Positions 27,401 through 37,497 of a stretch of DNA of 64,000 bases are shown here, piece after piece. The stretch is from Campylorhamphus procurvoides (taxonomy: Eukaryota; Chordata; Aves; Passeriformes; Dendrocolaptidae). The notes beneath the pieces were generated by a model that did not search any database, was not told where the DNA came from, and saw nothing but the letters and a program-made list of their open reading frames with translations. The stretch is from positions 992,001-1,056,000 of the forward strand of contig WBMV01000128.1 in NCBI GenBank assembly GCA_013396655.1, given 5' to 3'. The translations under genes and the position numbers were made by a program. How positions within the stretch are numbered: position 1 is the first letter of the stretch; each line of letters starts with the position of its first letter.

Positions 27401-30400
27401 CTAGGCAAATGCAACTCTGTCATACTGGGTTTCACAACAATGCTTCTGGAGAACTTGAGGCAATAAAAGCATGTAAGCTTATACTCAGTATGTATCCATG
27501 AAGACTTAGTGGCTGTTGAATGGAGATTTGAAGCTGTTGCAGAAAGGGCATCAGCACTGTGATACTCAGTTAACTGATACTTAAACTTACTGTACTCCAG
27601 ACCAGGAGTCGGTGATGATGTGCCAACCTGTCTAAGCATGTGCTCCTTCCTGCTTAGTGCTCAGAATTAAGAAACTCCTCATGGCATCTACAACATCCAG
27701 CCTACCAAGCAAGGAGATACTTAAATCAAAAGAAAAAACTAAGAGGAGGGTACTGCTGGAAAGTTTGAGACTGACTTCCAAATGTGGGCATTGTCTTTAG
27801 AATTGTCTTGAGCTAGTATGTGCAGACAGGCTCAGGACCACCACTGCAACAGCTGGACATACTCCTGCCTCCCAGGCCCACGTCCCTCTGCTAGGTTGGG
27901 ACTGAAGACATGAAATTGCCCCTTTCACGCTGGTCCTAAGCATGTACGAGCAGATCTGTTTTGTTTTCCAGGTCCTCTGCAGCATAGCTTCTATCCTTAA
28001 CTTTTTTTACGCGAGGAGGAAGGAGTGGGCCTTTCTTTTTACCATCAGAGCATTTCTATAACAGTAGCAAATTAGATACCACACGTGTAGATTTCAAATC
28101 TTTCCAGGACCAGGATAAATAAAAATTTGTATCACCTGCTTTCTAAAAAAAGCTGCATTTGTAGCAAACCTAACACATAAAATAAAGTATCCACTTCTTT
28201 TGACTCTCCTACTTCTTCCTCTGAGTGAATGAAAGGCTACTAGTGTTATTTGAGTATGCCAAATGAGCCTGGCTCTTCTGGAAACTGAGGCGGGGGCACC
28301 TGCAAAATAGGTAGGTGCACTTTGAGTTCAGTGCACCTAAGATGGTGCTGTTTGTCAGCGTGTGCACTAGTAAAAGTCCGGTTAAGTGAGCTTGCTATGG
28401 AAAATTAGGAGACTACCATCTCTTCAGTGCCTTAACAAGAGCGAGGAGGGTTTTCTTGGATCACATTGTTGGAGTAAGGTGTGTTACCTCTAAGTCACAC
28501 TTGATGTGACAATAGTTATTTTAGATCTGACCCTAAAAGTTTTGCTGTAGCAGGGAGAAGAGCTGTACTGGAGAGAACCTGAAGCTTCTGAGTCCCAAAT
28601 CTTATTATAACCCCCTTTGCAAATTACTAAACCTTCTTTTCATGTTAGGAGTTAAAACATAGACAAAATATGTAGGTACGCACACCCTTGTGTAGAGTTT
28701 AAGAGCAATAATGGAAAAGACTTAAAGTTCATGTGGAAACAAAGTCTTGTGCAGTTATGGATTTTAATTTTTTTTGTCCCACTCTCTTTTTAAAATTATT
28801 TCTTGTGGATTGTTAAAAGCCTTAAAATGGAGGTACAAATCTCTGGACAGGATACTTAAGTCTGTTCATGATATATGCAATTCTCTTTGTTTCCTTCCAG
28901 AGATATATTAGGCTCACTCTCCCAGAGCTCTATGGGACACCAGTTCCAATCATTTCAAAGAGCTCCCCGTAGCCTTCCTCCCCAGTTTTTCCAGATTCTC
29001 TTAGCCAGAGGCACCTTTTTTCCTGCATGCCTGTTGTTCCTATGACAGATACATTCTGATACATTTTTCATTTTCTCTTACACAGAGCTACAGTTTGAGG
29101 CCCTAAGGGCTTCCAACAAAAATTCAAAAATAGCATGAGAAGGAAGCTTCCAGACAATCTTACTTCAATCTGGGTAGAAACAGCAAGGTTTTTAGCTCAT
29201 TAGTCTACCTTTTCAAAATCTTCTTCTTTTTTTTTTTTTTTGGAAGTGTTTTTAAGACAAAAATCTGGATTTTCAAATTATTTTTCATTCCCGTCTTTAA
29301 AAAAATCCTGTCCATCATTGGATCCAAGTATAAGCAGTGGATTCTATGTGTGGGGATGGAAAACAACAAGACTTTTGAGGATTTTGAGGTAATGAATGCT
29401 TATTCCACTTCTTGCTGGTAGAGCAGGGATCTGGACTCAGCCCAACTTTTCTCATGGTCTCAGCACCTCCCTGCTATTTGCAGGCACTCTATTTCTCCTC
29501 AGCTCCTCTCCAGCTTCCTTCCTCCTAAGTCCAGGGCTCCTCTTTAACACCTCTCTAACAGATGCTGCATTGTCCAGTTGAATCCCTACTTACTATTTCA
29601 TCTGGCATCTTTTTTATAAATCCTCAAAAAAAAAAACTGACCTCAGGTTTTGTCTCCCCAGGTCTCCTATCATTATCTGTGCTGAACACCTTTCCAGCAT
29701 ACCTTCACAGACTACAGAGACCTTTCAGGCTTGAATTAATCCTTTCCTCTGTCTGGGGTTGCACTTGCACACTTTCCTCACAGTGTAGCTTTTCTTTTCT
29801 GCCTGATGTAGTTGAGGGATGCAATGTTTAGAGAGGAAGGAGACCCACAGGGAAGTGCCACTGATTTAAATATGTTTTTAAGCAGGGATCAGAGCATTTG
29901 ATGAAGGTAAATCATGAGAGACAGAAAGAGCAGGAATCATCAGTCAGACAAACTGAAAAAGCTAACGGAAGTGTTTTGTCAAGTCATACATATCCGCTTT
30001 TCTCCTTAAGTCCTTCCTTCTACATAGAACAGATTGCCCTCAAAAATAAAGTGAACTGCAGAGCTTTGAAGACAGGTCTCCTTCTTTACAAATGTATATA
30101 GAGCTGAGGGTCAGAGAGGGTGAGGCAGAAGGAACTGTGGGGGCAGCACAGGCAGCATGGTGACAAATGAGGTGGCGCTTGCTGGGTGCCAAAATGATTC
30201 CCCCTGTCACAGTGTTTGCCAGAGATCAGGAGGCAGATGTGCCCCAAGCAGATATTTTCTGGGAACAGAGAATGAAATATTAATGAAAGCATTAGAAATA
30301 CCTGAACATCAGGGATTAAAAAAGGTGTGTCTGAGGGGAGTAAAGGCAAACAGAAACTGCTTCAGTGCTGAATCTCCTTCAGCTCAAACTGACGGAGGCT

Positions 30401-30988
30401 GTGGTAATGGCGTGAGTTCTACATGTCTTTCCAACACAGAGACAACATACAAGGGTTAAATACAGTGAAAACCAGGTAACTTTTCATTCTTATAATACTA
30501 CTGCAGTTAAGGCTATTGCTGCTAAAATAATAAAATGGGTCCATCCCAGTCTGATGATGATTCTTAAACCAGATCAATCTCCAGCACATAAAAGGTAATA
30601 AACCCACTCAATAATGGTGTGGGATAACTTCCCTTACTATCTGCTGCTGAGAAAAATGAAAATGTGATCACTGCCTGCAATTCAAACCCAGAAAACTGCT
30701 AAAATGCAAAAAAGAAATGGGCCTTTGCATAATGACTGAAAGTTTTAGTCCTTCCTCCAAGTAATGAGTCTGGCAGTATTAGTGTAATGTGCTTCATATC
30801 CTTTGAAAAATAAACATTTCTGGTTTAGATACAATCTAAATGAGCTTGGAAATTAAAATAATTCTTCTTTGGCTTCAAATTAGATGGATTGTCCATGTCT
30901 AAGCATTACTGCTGCTTAATTTAAGATGACATACTGGCCTGGCATTTTCATTTTTAACGTGGCAAGCTGTGTTCATAAATAAGTCCTT
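24411..30988. other. Unique non-coding DNA
   Basis: No exon is recognised. If the Gypsy-like fragment continued here I would expect RNase H and integrase motifs, and I could not find them. Homopolymer runs lie at about 26941-26953 (A) and 29228-29242 (T). Open frames are short; plus 25100-25411 (103 codons) and plus 30157-30459 (100 codons) show no domain. Confidence 0.5.
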
Positions 30989-31570
30989 TCATCTCAGGAA
31001 CAGCAGTTTCAATTTTTTGGAAACTAGAAGAGATCTATTTAAATGGTGTCTTGCCCACTGCTCAGGCTGGGTATCCTGGGAACATATAAATTTGCCTTCC
31101 TTATGATAAATGGACCCACGAATAGTAATACTTCCATTTTTTGCCTCCTGAAGCTTTTCATGCCATAAAGCATTCATTTCTTGGATGCTTTGATAGCACT
31201 GGGGAAGGTGTGTATTTGATTGACATCTTTGAAAGTATTTCTGGCCCAGCATTTTCGTCTCATACTCTCTATAGGAGATATGTATCATACAGACAACATG
31301 CAGGGAAATTTCTCCTCCCCAGTTACAAAAACAAAAGCTATCCTGAATAGTTCTATGGGAAATGTATCCTGGATATATTTCTAGCCTCATCTCTTCCAGT
31401 TTTCTGATAGTATCTATAAAATTGTTGCTACTTTGGCCACCAAGAACTGAAGCAAAGCAGTAGGTAGGTTCTACCTGCCTTCCTTGAGAGGTAATCTTGA
31501 GGTAAGCACACAATAGCATTGAGCCCAGCACAAATACAGCAACCAGGACCACTTCCATTCCAAAAGTCAT
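30989..31570 (-). CDS. Orphan 193-aa Cys-rich membrane-anchored or secreted protein (unnamed)
   Basis: I do not recognise this protein by name. The minus-strand ATG at 31570 opens 193 codons; an in-frame TAG lies five codons upstream, and -3 is A. Residues about 7-24 are strongly hydrophobic (VVLVAVFVLGSMLLCAYL) after a short N-terminus, so it is a signal peptide or type II signal anchor. The remainder is polar, with Cys at 38, 80, 82, 94, 116, 125 and 163, sequons at N145-G-S and N178-R-S, and a basic tail (SKKLKLLFLR). That suggests a disulfide-bonded extracellular or lumenal domain. It is the least chance-like long frame in the window; the lengths of the others are explained by CR1, simple repeats or luck. 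A splice-acceptor-like TTTTCTCAG lies just upstream at about 31610, so the frame may be one exon. No AATAAA or ATTAAA is seen in the next 180 bases. The Cys and Trp pattern loosely recalls BK-channel beta-subunit loops, but no second membrane span follows. It could be a real orphan gene, one exon, or a young retrocopy. Confidence 0.5.
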   Translation of the reverse strand: MTFGMEVVLVAVFVLGSMLLCAYLKITSQGRQVEPTYCFASVLGGQSSNNFIDTIRKLEEMRLEIYPGYISHRTIQDSFCFCNWGGEISLHVVCMIHISYREYETKMLGQKYFQRCQSNTHLPQCYQSIQEMNALWHEKLQEAKNGSITIRGSIYHKEGKFICSQDTQPEQWARHHLNRSLLVSKKLKLLFLR

Positions 31571-31607
31571 CCTACATTTTACACACTAGTGTAGAAGTTA
31601 GACCACT

Positions 31608-31626
31608 AACTGAGAAAACAAATTAC
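31608..31626 (-). promoter_or_regulatory. Candidate 3' splice site upstream of the 193-aa ORF
   Basis: Read on the minus strand, a T-rich stretch leads to TTTGTTTTCTCAG, with the AG at 31611-31610. It would start an exon about 40 bases before the ATG at 31570, leaving a short 5' UTR. Such sites arise by chance often, so this is only suggestive. Confidence 0.25.
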
Positions 31627-34600
31627 CTTGACCTCAAACCCTCCTGAGGCTGAGAGTATCAACCAGAGGATGCTCTGCACCACTAAGGTACAGGCCAAGC
31701 TGTGGTGAGGAGAGAGGCAAATTTTATTTGATCAAATTGTAGTTGAATCTGATGGAAAGAGATGGTCCTAGGCCATCTGCTCCTGAACAAGGGGACTTTC
31801 TGCCAGGACACAGCTGTACAGGGTGTGTCTCAGGAGCAGTGGGGTGCCCAAAGCCTGACTGCTACAGGCTGGAAGGCATGGAAGACTTTGCTCATGAAAC
31901 AAAACTACTAGAAACAGGTGCAGTTGTGGTTGACCAGCAACTCAAAAGTACATTCAAAAATACCATTTAAATGTATATTCCTTAGGAGACTGGAATAGAA
32001 AGTAAGCTTAGACAGGCAGAATCCAGTTATTCTTTTAATTTGATAAGCCCTTTCCTAGCAGTTGGTCAGCATAAGTAAGTAGGAACTGTATCCAAATCAC
32101 AGTTGCAATGAAGCCATCCCTGCAGGCTGAACATTTTCAGCACTTGCTGGTGTGGGTTCTGTTACTTTGGGAGACCCCTTCTAAAAGGAAGTGACCCAGT
32201 TATTCAACATGCTGGAAATGCAACCGAGTGGGAACACATGGGACAGAAGACCTAGGCTATAAAACAAAAGACAACTGGACAGAGGATATAATTCTATCCT
32301 GTGCACTGGAGCCCATGGCCAGTGTGCCATGTGTTGGAGCAAAATGAAGGGCTGCTTTAGACCTGGAGTGAGCACTTTGAAAATCTGAGAATCAGCAGGT
32401 AGTTTTGTGACTGGGAAAAGCTGACTGACAGCTCTGAAGTACATTGTCTTCGAAGGCTGGGGAAAGCCTGTTGCAAAGAGGTTATTCTTGCTTTAGTGAG
32501 CAGAGGATCTCCCATTTTTTTTTTCTGTGCTTATGTTAGGCCCTTGCACATAAAACATTGAAACTATGGCTCCTCTGTAAAGTTGCTTCAAAGTTGCTAA
32601 GGATTTTGGGCAGATGCTTTCAGCATTCTCCATAAGAAGACCATACAAAACTCAGGTAAAGCCAAACTGCCAGGAAACATCCAATAAAGACTTCTCTTGC
32701 TGTAATGTGCAGGCAGTAACAATGACATACTAGTCCAAGGGACTCTACATCAAGTTAGGGCTGTGCTGGGAAACAAAATTGCTGCTGACAGTTATTTGCA
32801 GTTAAAGCACAAATACAGCAGGGGGAAATACCAAATTCTTTTGCAGTGCCCTAATGACCTAATGAGTCGAGTGTTATTTATATTTGGCAAAAAACCACAG
32901 TGTGCATCTGCTGCTGCCACCCGTCACCATGTGTTTTCACCTGCTGACCTGTTTGCCTTTATAGGGGCCTGAAAGAAAAGCTCAGGGAATAAGGGTTTTC
33001 ACACCTGTGAGCAGCACTGAGCTGCCCTGCTAAGCCCTGTACTGGGCTGGTGCCTCTGTATCTCTGCTGTACCAGCAGGCAGACACTGTCCCCTCCTGTC
33101 TCCTTCCTTGGTGGCACCACTGTGCCCCTGCCTGGGCAGGTAGAGTGTGAAGGGAAGGAAGCCTGTAGGTAAGCTCACCTTTGAGTCTTGATTGATAGAG
33201 TGGGCCTCTTTGCAGGCACTCTTATGGAAATATTTGCACACCTAAAACAGAAAAAGGTATGGAAACCTCTAACGATGTGTCTAAGGCTGATACTTTGATA
33301 TTCCTGTGCATTGCAAGATTGTACTATTTAAAAGGAAGTCTTGTAAGCCTTTAAAAGGAGTTAAACAAGTTTTTTCACCATCAAGATACAGATATTTGCC
33401 CTTCTTTCAATGACTTATTATAACATCATTTATTTTATTGCGAGTAGCTGCAAATGATCCATCAGAAAACAGAAGATGGACATAAAAAACTAGATCAAAT
33501 AATTTTATATTAATTTCCACAAACAGGAACTGAATGAATTAGACTGTTAGGTTTTGCTTGCAGCAGCTAAACAATATCATAATGGTGGCTGGAGAGCTAC
33601 TGAAATGTACTTCAGTCACTGAACTTGTATATGCTTTCATTTCCCCATATATTCAAAACCTATATAATTATCAGGATTTCTTCTCAAAAAATGTCTGAAA
33701 GACTTCTGATACATTTAGAAGTGTCTATTCTTCGATGTTTTTTTATTCCTTTCTAATAAGGGTTAGAATTATTGGAATTCACCAGACTTGGACCAGGGAT
33801 AAGAATCCCTTCAGGCTTGAATTTCAGATTGCCTTCCTAATAATGTTATATCCATAATGTAGAGTTTAATTATTATACTCAATCAGATAGTCAGAAGATT
33901 TTCACTTTTACGGAGCTGCTAAAACTGTAGTTACAGTTAATTAATACTACAATAATCATCCAGTCTTTATGTCTAGAGTCAGATTTCTCTTAAATAAATG
34001 TAGTCCTGCAAAATCCATACCTGAACTTGGACTTCCTTCATAGCTGCTAGGAGAAAAAGTGACTGGTCTGTCCTGAGGTAGACCCTGAAGCTCATATTGC
34101 CTTATGGATGCCCATTTCTCCGGCTAGGCACGGAGCAAAGCTCCCCAGTTTAGCCCAGGTACCTCACTTGAGATAGCGAGAAAATTACATCTCCATTTCT
34201 TGGGATTAATGCAGCCTCTTTTTTTTTTTTGTTCATTTTTAGTCATGTTAAGCCTTATGAGAATTATGAACAAGTAAACTATCAGAAGAGAGCATCAATC
34301 TCATGACACAAATTAATTAATGAGATTTTGAAGTAAAGAATACAATACTGATTTATAAGTCTTGCATTTCCTTTCCCAGTGCCTGTCTTCCCTGTGGAAG
34401 ACGGCTTCAAGATATTGCTTTTTCAGGTCTTATGGTCATAAATATAGCAATATACATACTAGTAAGGTTATCATTCCTATTAATAACACATCTCATTTAA
34501 ACTGTTGCTGATGCTGTAGCTTTTTTCAAGGTTCATGTCATGCAGTTGGAGAAGTGCATTTGAAGAGATTAACGAATGACACGCGTTCCCAATACATTTA

Positions 34601-35079
34601 TGATAAATCATTGTGTTGGATTCTTAGCTTATTTATTTTTATTAGACATCATATCTCAGTAATGCTACAATCCAGATTTTTATTCCTCAAACAGTAATAT
34701 CTTCAAACCTAACACTTCTTGAAACTGGGTCCCTTGAGACTACAATATACACCAATACACCAAAGAAACAGTCAGGACCAAAAAACTTGTCCTAGTTTTT
34801 TTGTGGTTCTATCAGGTTATATACAAAGTTAATTTAATCATGTGCTTTCTTAAGTATTTCAAACAGTTATTTTGAATATGTGTTTCAGAGAGGTATTTTG
34901 AATGTAGGATCACATGAGGCCTGTAGCAGTAAGACCATTAAGTATCTGTGTATAATATGTGAAAAGATCAAAGGGTAAGATGAAAAGAATAAAAATATGG
35001 CTGTGTTTGCTCCTCATGCAGTCTGCCAAATATTACAAAATGAAAATGAGAATTGATCTGAAACATCATGTTTGAAGAG
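31627..35079. other. Unique non-coding DNA
   Basis: No exon or transposon is recognised. The stretch just above 31626 would hold the upstream intron or promoter of the 193-aa ORF, but no TATA box or CpG-rich promoter is visible. A T run lies at about 34220-34231. Confidence 0.5.
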
Positions 35080-35540
35080 TATCAAGGATTACAGAGCCCT
35101 GTGAGTGGTGGTAAGGGCATCTGGTCTGCAGATAGTTTTTTCATCTATCCTTCCAAAGGTCAAATGGAAGGGGTTTGAAATGCATAGTCAAATCTGGCAA
35201 ATCAACAAATGGTTACAGGACTGGTGCCACAGTCAGGGGTTCAGCTACTTGGATAATGGGACTTGTTTTGAGAAGCCTGGTCTGCTGAGGGTTGATGGGG
35301 CCCATCTGTCAGAGAAGGGGAAAAACATCTTCAGTCATAGGTTCGCTGAGCTGGAGAAGAGGCTTTAAACTACAGTTGCTGGGGAGTAGAAACCTCGAGT
35401 CATCCCACTCCAACCTGTTTGATGCCAAGGCCAGTAAGAAGTGCCCAGTGCCTGAGGAGGGTTTACAGGGCAGCAGGAGAGCACCTGAAGAGCAGCACCA
35501 AGGAATTCCAGCCACTTCAGGCAGTAAGTCAGCTTCACTG
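35080..35540 (+). mobile_element. CR1 LINE (older element), 5' part: ORF1 end and inter-ORF spacer
   Basis: This is the left part of a plus-strand CR1 cut in two by a younger CR1 at 35541-35990. It starts near the codons for the DYRAL-like segment of ORF1, runs through the ORF1 stop (35366-35368) and covers the ORF1-ORF2 spacer up to GTAAGTCAGCTTCACTG. The CR1 sequence that should come next resumes at 35991 with GGGCCCATCTTAAATATC, so both parts belong to one insertion. Most of the window's other CR1 copies retain only the 3' end; this one unusually keeps 5' parts. Confidence 0.88.
35105..35368 (+). pseudogene. CR1 ORF1 C-terminal remnant, SGNH-type esterase domain
   Basis: The frame carries the end of the CR1 ORF1 protein: VFSSILP, then QIWQINKWLQDWCHSQGFSY, then GLLRVDGAHLSEKGKNIF. 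The D-G-x-H-L-S-x-K-G block is the conserved C-terminal motif of the SGNH/GDSL esterase fold known in CR1-type ORF1 and holds its catalytic Asp and His. The N-terminal Ser block and the zinc-finger or coiled-coil part are absent. The first Met at 35105 is internal to the domain and is not a true start; CR1 sequence extends upstream of it. The frame is intact for 87 codons, but the protein is incomplete and presumed dead. Confidence 0.85.
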
Positions 35541-35990
35541 AAAATCATAGAACTATAAAATCATAAAGATTGGAAAAGCCCTCCAAGATCATTGGGTCCA
35601 GCCTTTGACCAAACACCATCACATCAATTAAACCATAGCACTAAGTGCTGTCATCAGTTGTTTCTTGAACACTTCCATGGATAATGACTCCACTGCTTCC
35701 GTGGACAGCCCATTCCAATGCTTAACCACCCTTTCATGGAAGAAATTCTTCCCAATCAACCTGAACTTCCCCTGCTGCAGCTTGAGACCATTGTCTCTTA
35801 TCCTGACACTGGTTGTCTGCAAGAAGAGACTGACCCCTACCTGGCTACAACCTCCTTTCAGGTAGTTGTAGAGAGTGATAAGGTCACCCCCGAGACTTCT
35901 TTTGCCCAGGATAAACAATCCCATCTCCCTCAGCTGCTCCTCTTATAACCTGCTCTCTAGACCCTTCACCAGCTTTGTTGCTCCCATTGA
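35541..35990 (-). mobile_element. CR1 LINE (younger), nested in the older plus-strand CR1
   Basis: This is a minus-strand, 5'-truncated CR1. It starts at 35541 with the reverse complement of a CR1 terminus (AATCATAGAACTATAAAATC) and ends near 35990 within the part coding for a GNKAGEGSR-like segment. Its 3' UTR contains ATTGATGTGATGGTG (minus strand), which differs from the other eight copies, so it is a separate subfamily. Host CR1 sequence continues on each side without an evident gap. No clear target-site duplication is visible. Confidence 0.92.
35628..35924 (-). pseudogene. CR1 ORF2 extreme C-terminal remnant
   Basis: The minus-strand frame reads [20 protein letters not shown], then LKGGCSQVGVSLF, then a KNFFHERVVKHWNGL block. 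These are the standard last blocks of CR1 ORF2. It has no polymerase, no endonuclease and no genuine start, since the Met at 35924 is internal. The upstream ENGLISH-letter-like GLFSLEKRR context is normal CR1 sequence cut by the 5' truncation. It is non-functional. Confidence 0.85.
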
Positions 35991-36015
35991 GGGCCCATCT
36001 TAAATATCTCTGGAA

Positions 36016-36225
36016 ATGCATAAAGCCTGGGGAATAAACAAGAGGAATTATAGTCATGTGCCCACCTGCAAGGCTGTGATCTTACTGGCATCACAGAGAT
36101 GCAGTGGGATGGCTCCTGTGATGGAAGTGTTGGAATGGAAGAATAATGGAAGGCATTTTGGGAAGGACAGGCAGGGAGATCAGAGGGGGCATAGATGAGC
36201 AGCTGAAATAGAGCTCTGCCTGGAG
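36016..36225 (+). pseudogene. CR1 ORF2 endonuclease, N-terminal part, frame-broken
   Basis: The DNA aligns by eye with the start of CR1 ORF2. The block around GGGGAATAAACAAGAGGAAT corresponds to the NKQEEL region, and GCATCACAGAGATGCAGTGG to the AITE.WW region that holds the catalytic Glu of APE-type endonucleases. Several stops and frame changes interrupt it and the Glu block is altered, so it codes for no working domain. Confidence 0.6.
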
Positions 36226-36915
36226 ATGGATGAGGAGCTGATTGACATTTTAGGGGTTGGGATTAAAGGGAGGGCAGGGACAAGTGACATTGTAGTAAGG
36301 GTCTGTGACAGGCTGCCCTACCAGGAAGAGTGGACAGATGAGGCCCTCCACAGACAGATAGAAGCCTCATATTCACAAGTCCTGGTCCTCATGGGGGATT
36401 TCAATCACCGTCATATCTGTGGGAAGGACAACACAGCAGAGTATAAGCAATTCAGGAGGCTCCTGGAATGCACTAATGATAACTTCCTTCTCCAGGTGAC
36501 AGAAGAGCCACTGAGGAGAGGTGCTATGCTGTATCTTCTCACAAATAAGGAGAGGATGGTGGAGAATGTGTGGCTCAAGGGAATCCTGGACTGCAGTGGC
36601 CATAGAATGGTGGAGTTTGAGATCCTTAGGAAACTGAGGAGGGTGCATAGCAAGCTCACTACCTTGGGCTTCAGCAGAGTAGACTTTGGCCTCTACAGAG
36701 ACCTGCTTGGTAGAGAACCATGGGATAAAGTCCTAGAGGGAAGAGGAGCCCAAGAAAATTGGTTAATATCCAAGGATCACATCCTCCAAACTCAGGAGCC
36801 ATGCATCCCAACAAAGAAGAAGACAGGCAAAAATGTCATGAGACTTGTATGGATGAACTGGAGAAACTCAAACACAAAAAAGAAGCCTACAGAAGGTGGA
36901 AGCAAGGACAGGTAG
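36226..36915 (+). pseudogene. CR1 ORF2 APE-type endonuclease, C-terminal part
   Basis: A 229-codon frame encodes the second half of the CR1 endonuclease. LVLMGDFNHRHICGKDNTAE carries the GDFN motif, followed by FRRLLECTNDNFLLQV, LTNKERMVENV and DCSGHRMVEFEIL. The conserved SDH near the end is S-G-H here, losing an active-site Asp that is normally needed to nick target DNA. Later come [20 protein letters not shown] and [10 protein letters not shown]. At about residue 200 the CR1 reading moves to the +1 frame at 36759-37082. The Met at 36226 is internal to the endonuclease. It is a long surviving frame, but clearly dead. Confidence 0.88.
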
Positions 36916-37082
36916 CCTGGAAGGAATACAGAGAAATTGTCCAAGAAGTCACAGAACAGGTTAGGAAAGGTAAAGCCCTAATAGAACTAAATCTGATCAG
37001 GGATATCAAGGGCAACAAGAAAAGCTTCTATAGGTTCACGAGTGATAAAAGAAAGACTAGAGAAAATGTGAAAACTCTCTAG
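36759..37082 (+). pseudogene. CR1 ORF2 linker between endonuclease and reverse transcriptase
   Basis: This frame continues ORF2 after a frameshift near 36830-36850. From about residue 27 it reads [78 protein letters not shown] and stops. This basic helical linker precedes the RT fingers in CR1. The stop at 37080-37082 lies a few bases inside the first 213-bp duplicate. After it, KAEVFNNFFASFFTSKFS is still readable as ordinary CR1 protein. Confidence 0.85.
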
Positions 37083-37283
37083 ATGGAAAGAGGATACCTG
37101 GCTACCTGGGGTGTGGAGAAGGCTGAGGTATTCAACAATTTTTTTGCCTCATTCTTCACCAGCAAGTTCTCCAGCCATAGCACCTGAGCCACAGAAAGCA
37201 AAGGCAGAGACTGGGAGAAGATCAGGTTTGAGTCCATCAAAGGAAGCTGGAGGTGCACGAGTCTGTGGGATCTGATGAGATGC
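37071..37283 (+). repeat. 213-bp perfect duplicate, copy 1 (probable assembly artefact)
   Basis: Copy 1 begins AAAACTCTCTAGATGG, ends GATCTGATGAGATGC and sits directly before the N at 37284. By eye it is identical to 37285-37497 over all 213 bases. It is CR1 ORF2 sequence (linker and FNNFFASFFTS region). Confidence 0.93.
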
Positions 37284-37284
37284 N
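37284..37284. other. Single ambiguous base (N), probable scaffold join
   Basis: This is the only N in the window. It falls exactly between two identical 213-bp copies, as expected when two contigs with overlapping ends were joined with a minimum-size gap and not merged. Confidence 0.9.
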
Positions 37285-37497
37285 AAAACTCTCTAGATGG
37301 AAAGAGGATACCTGGCTACCTGGGGTGTGGAGAAGGCTGAGGTATTCAACAATTTTTTTGCCTCATTCTTCACCAGCAAGTTCTCCAGCCATAGCACCTG
37401 AGCCACAGAAAGCAAAGGCAGAGACTGGGAGAAGATCAGGTTTGAGTCCATCAAAGGAAGCTGGAGGTGCACGAGTCTGTGGGATCTGATGAGATGC
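37285..37497 (+). repeat. 213-bp perfect duplicate, copy 2 (probable assembly artefact)
   Basis: Copy 2 starts at the base after the N and continues into unique CR1 sequence at 37498. Removing one copy plus the N joins the CR1 reading ...HESVGSDEM to HLQG..., in line with the family order. Confidence 0.93.

Noticed and set aside
36373..36659. Two overlapping minus-strand frames
   Set aside because: They are antisense shadows of the CR1 endonuclease.
37253..37489. Frame with an unknown residue (X) at the N
   Set aside because: It crosses the assembly join at 37284, so the protein is an artefact.
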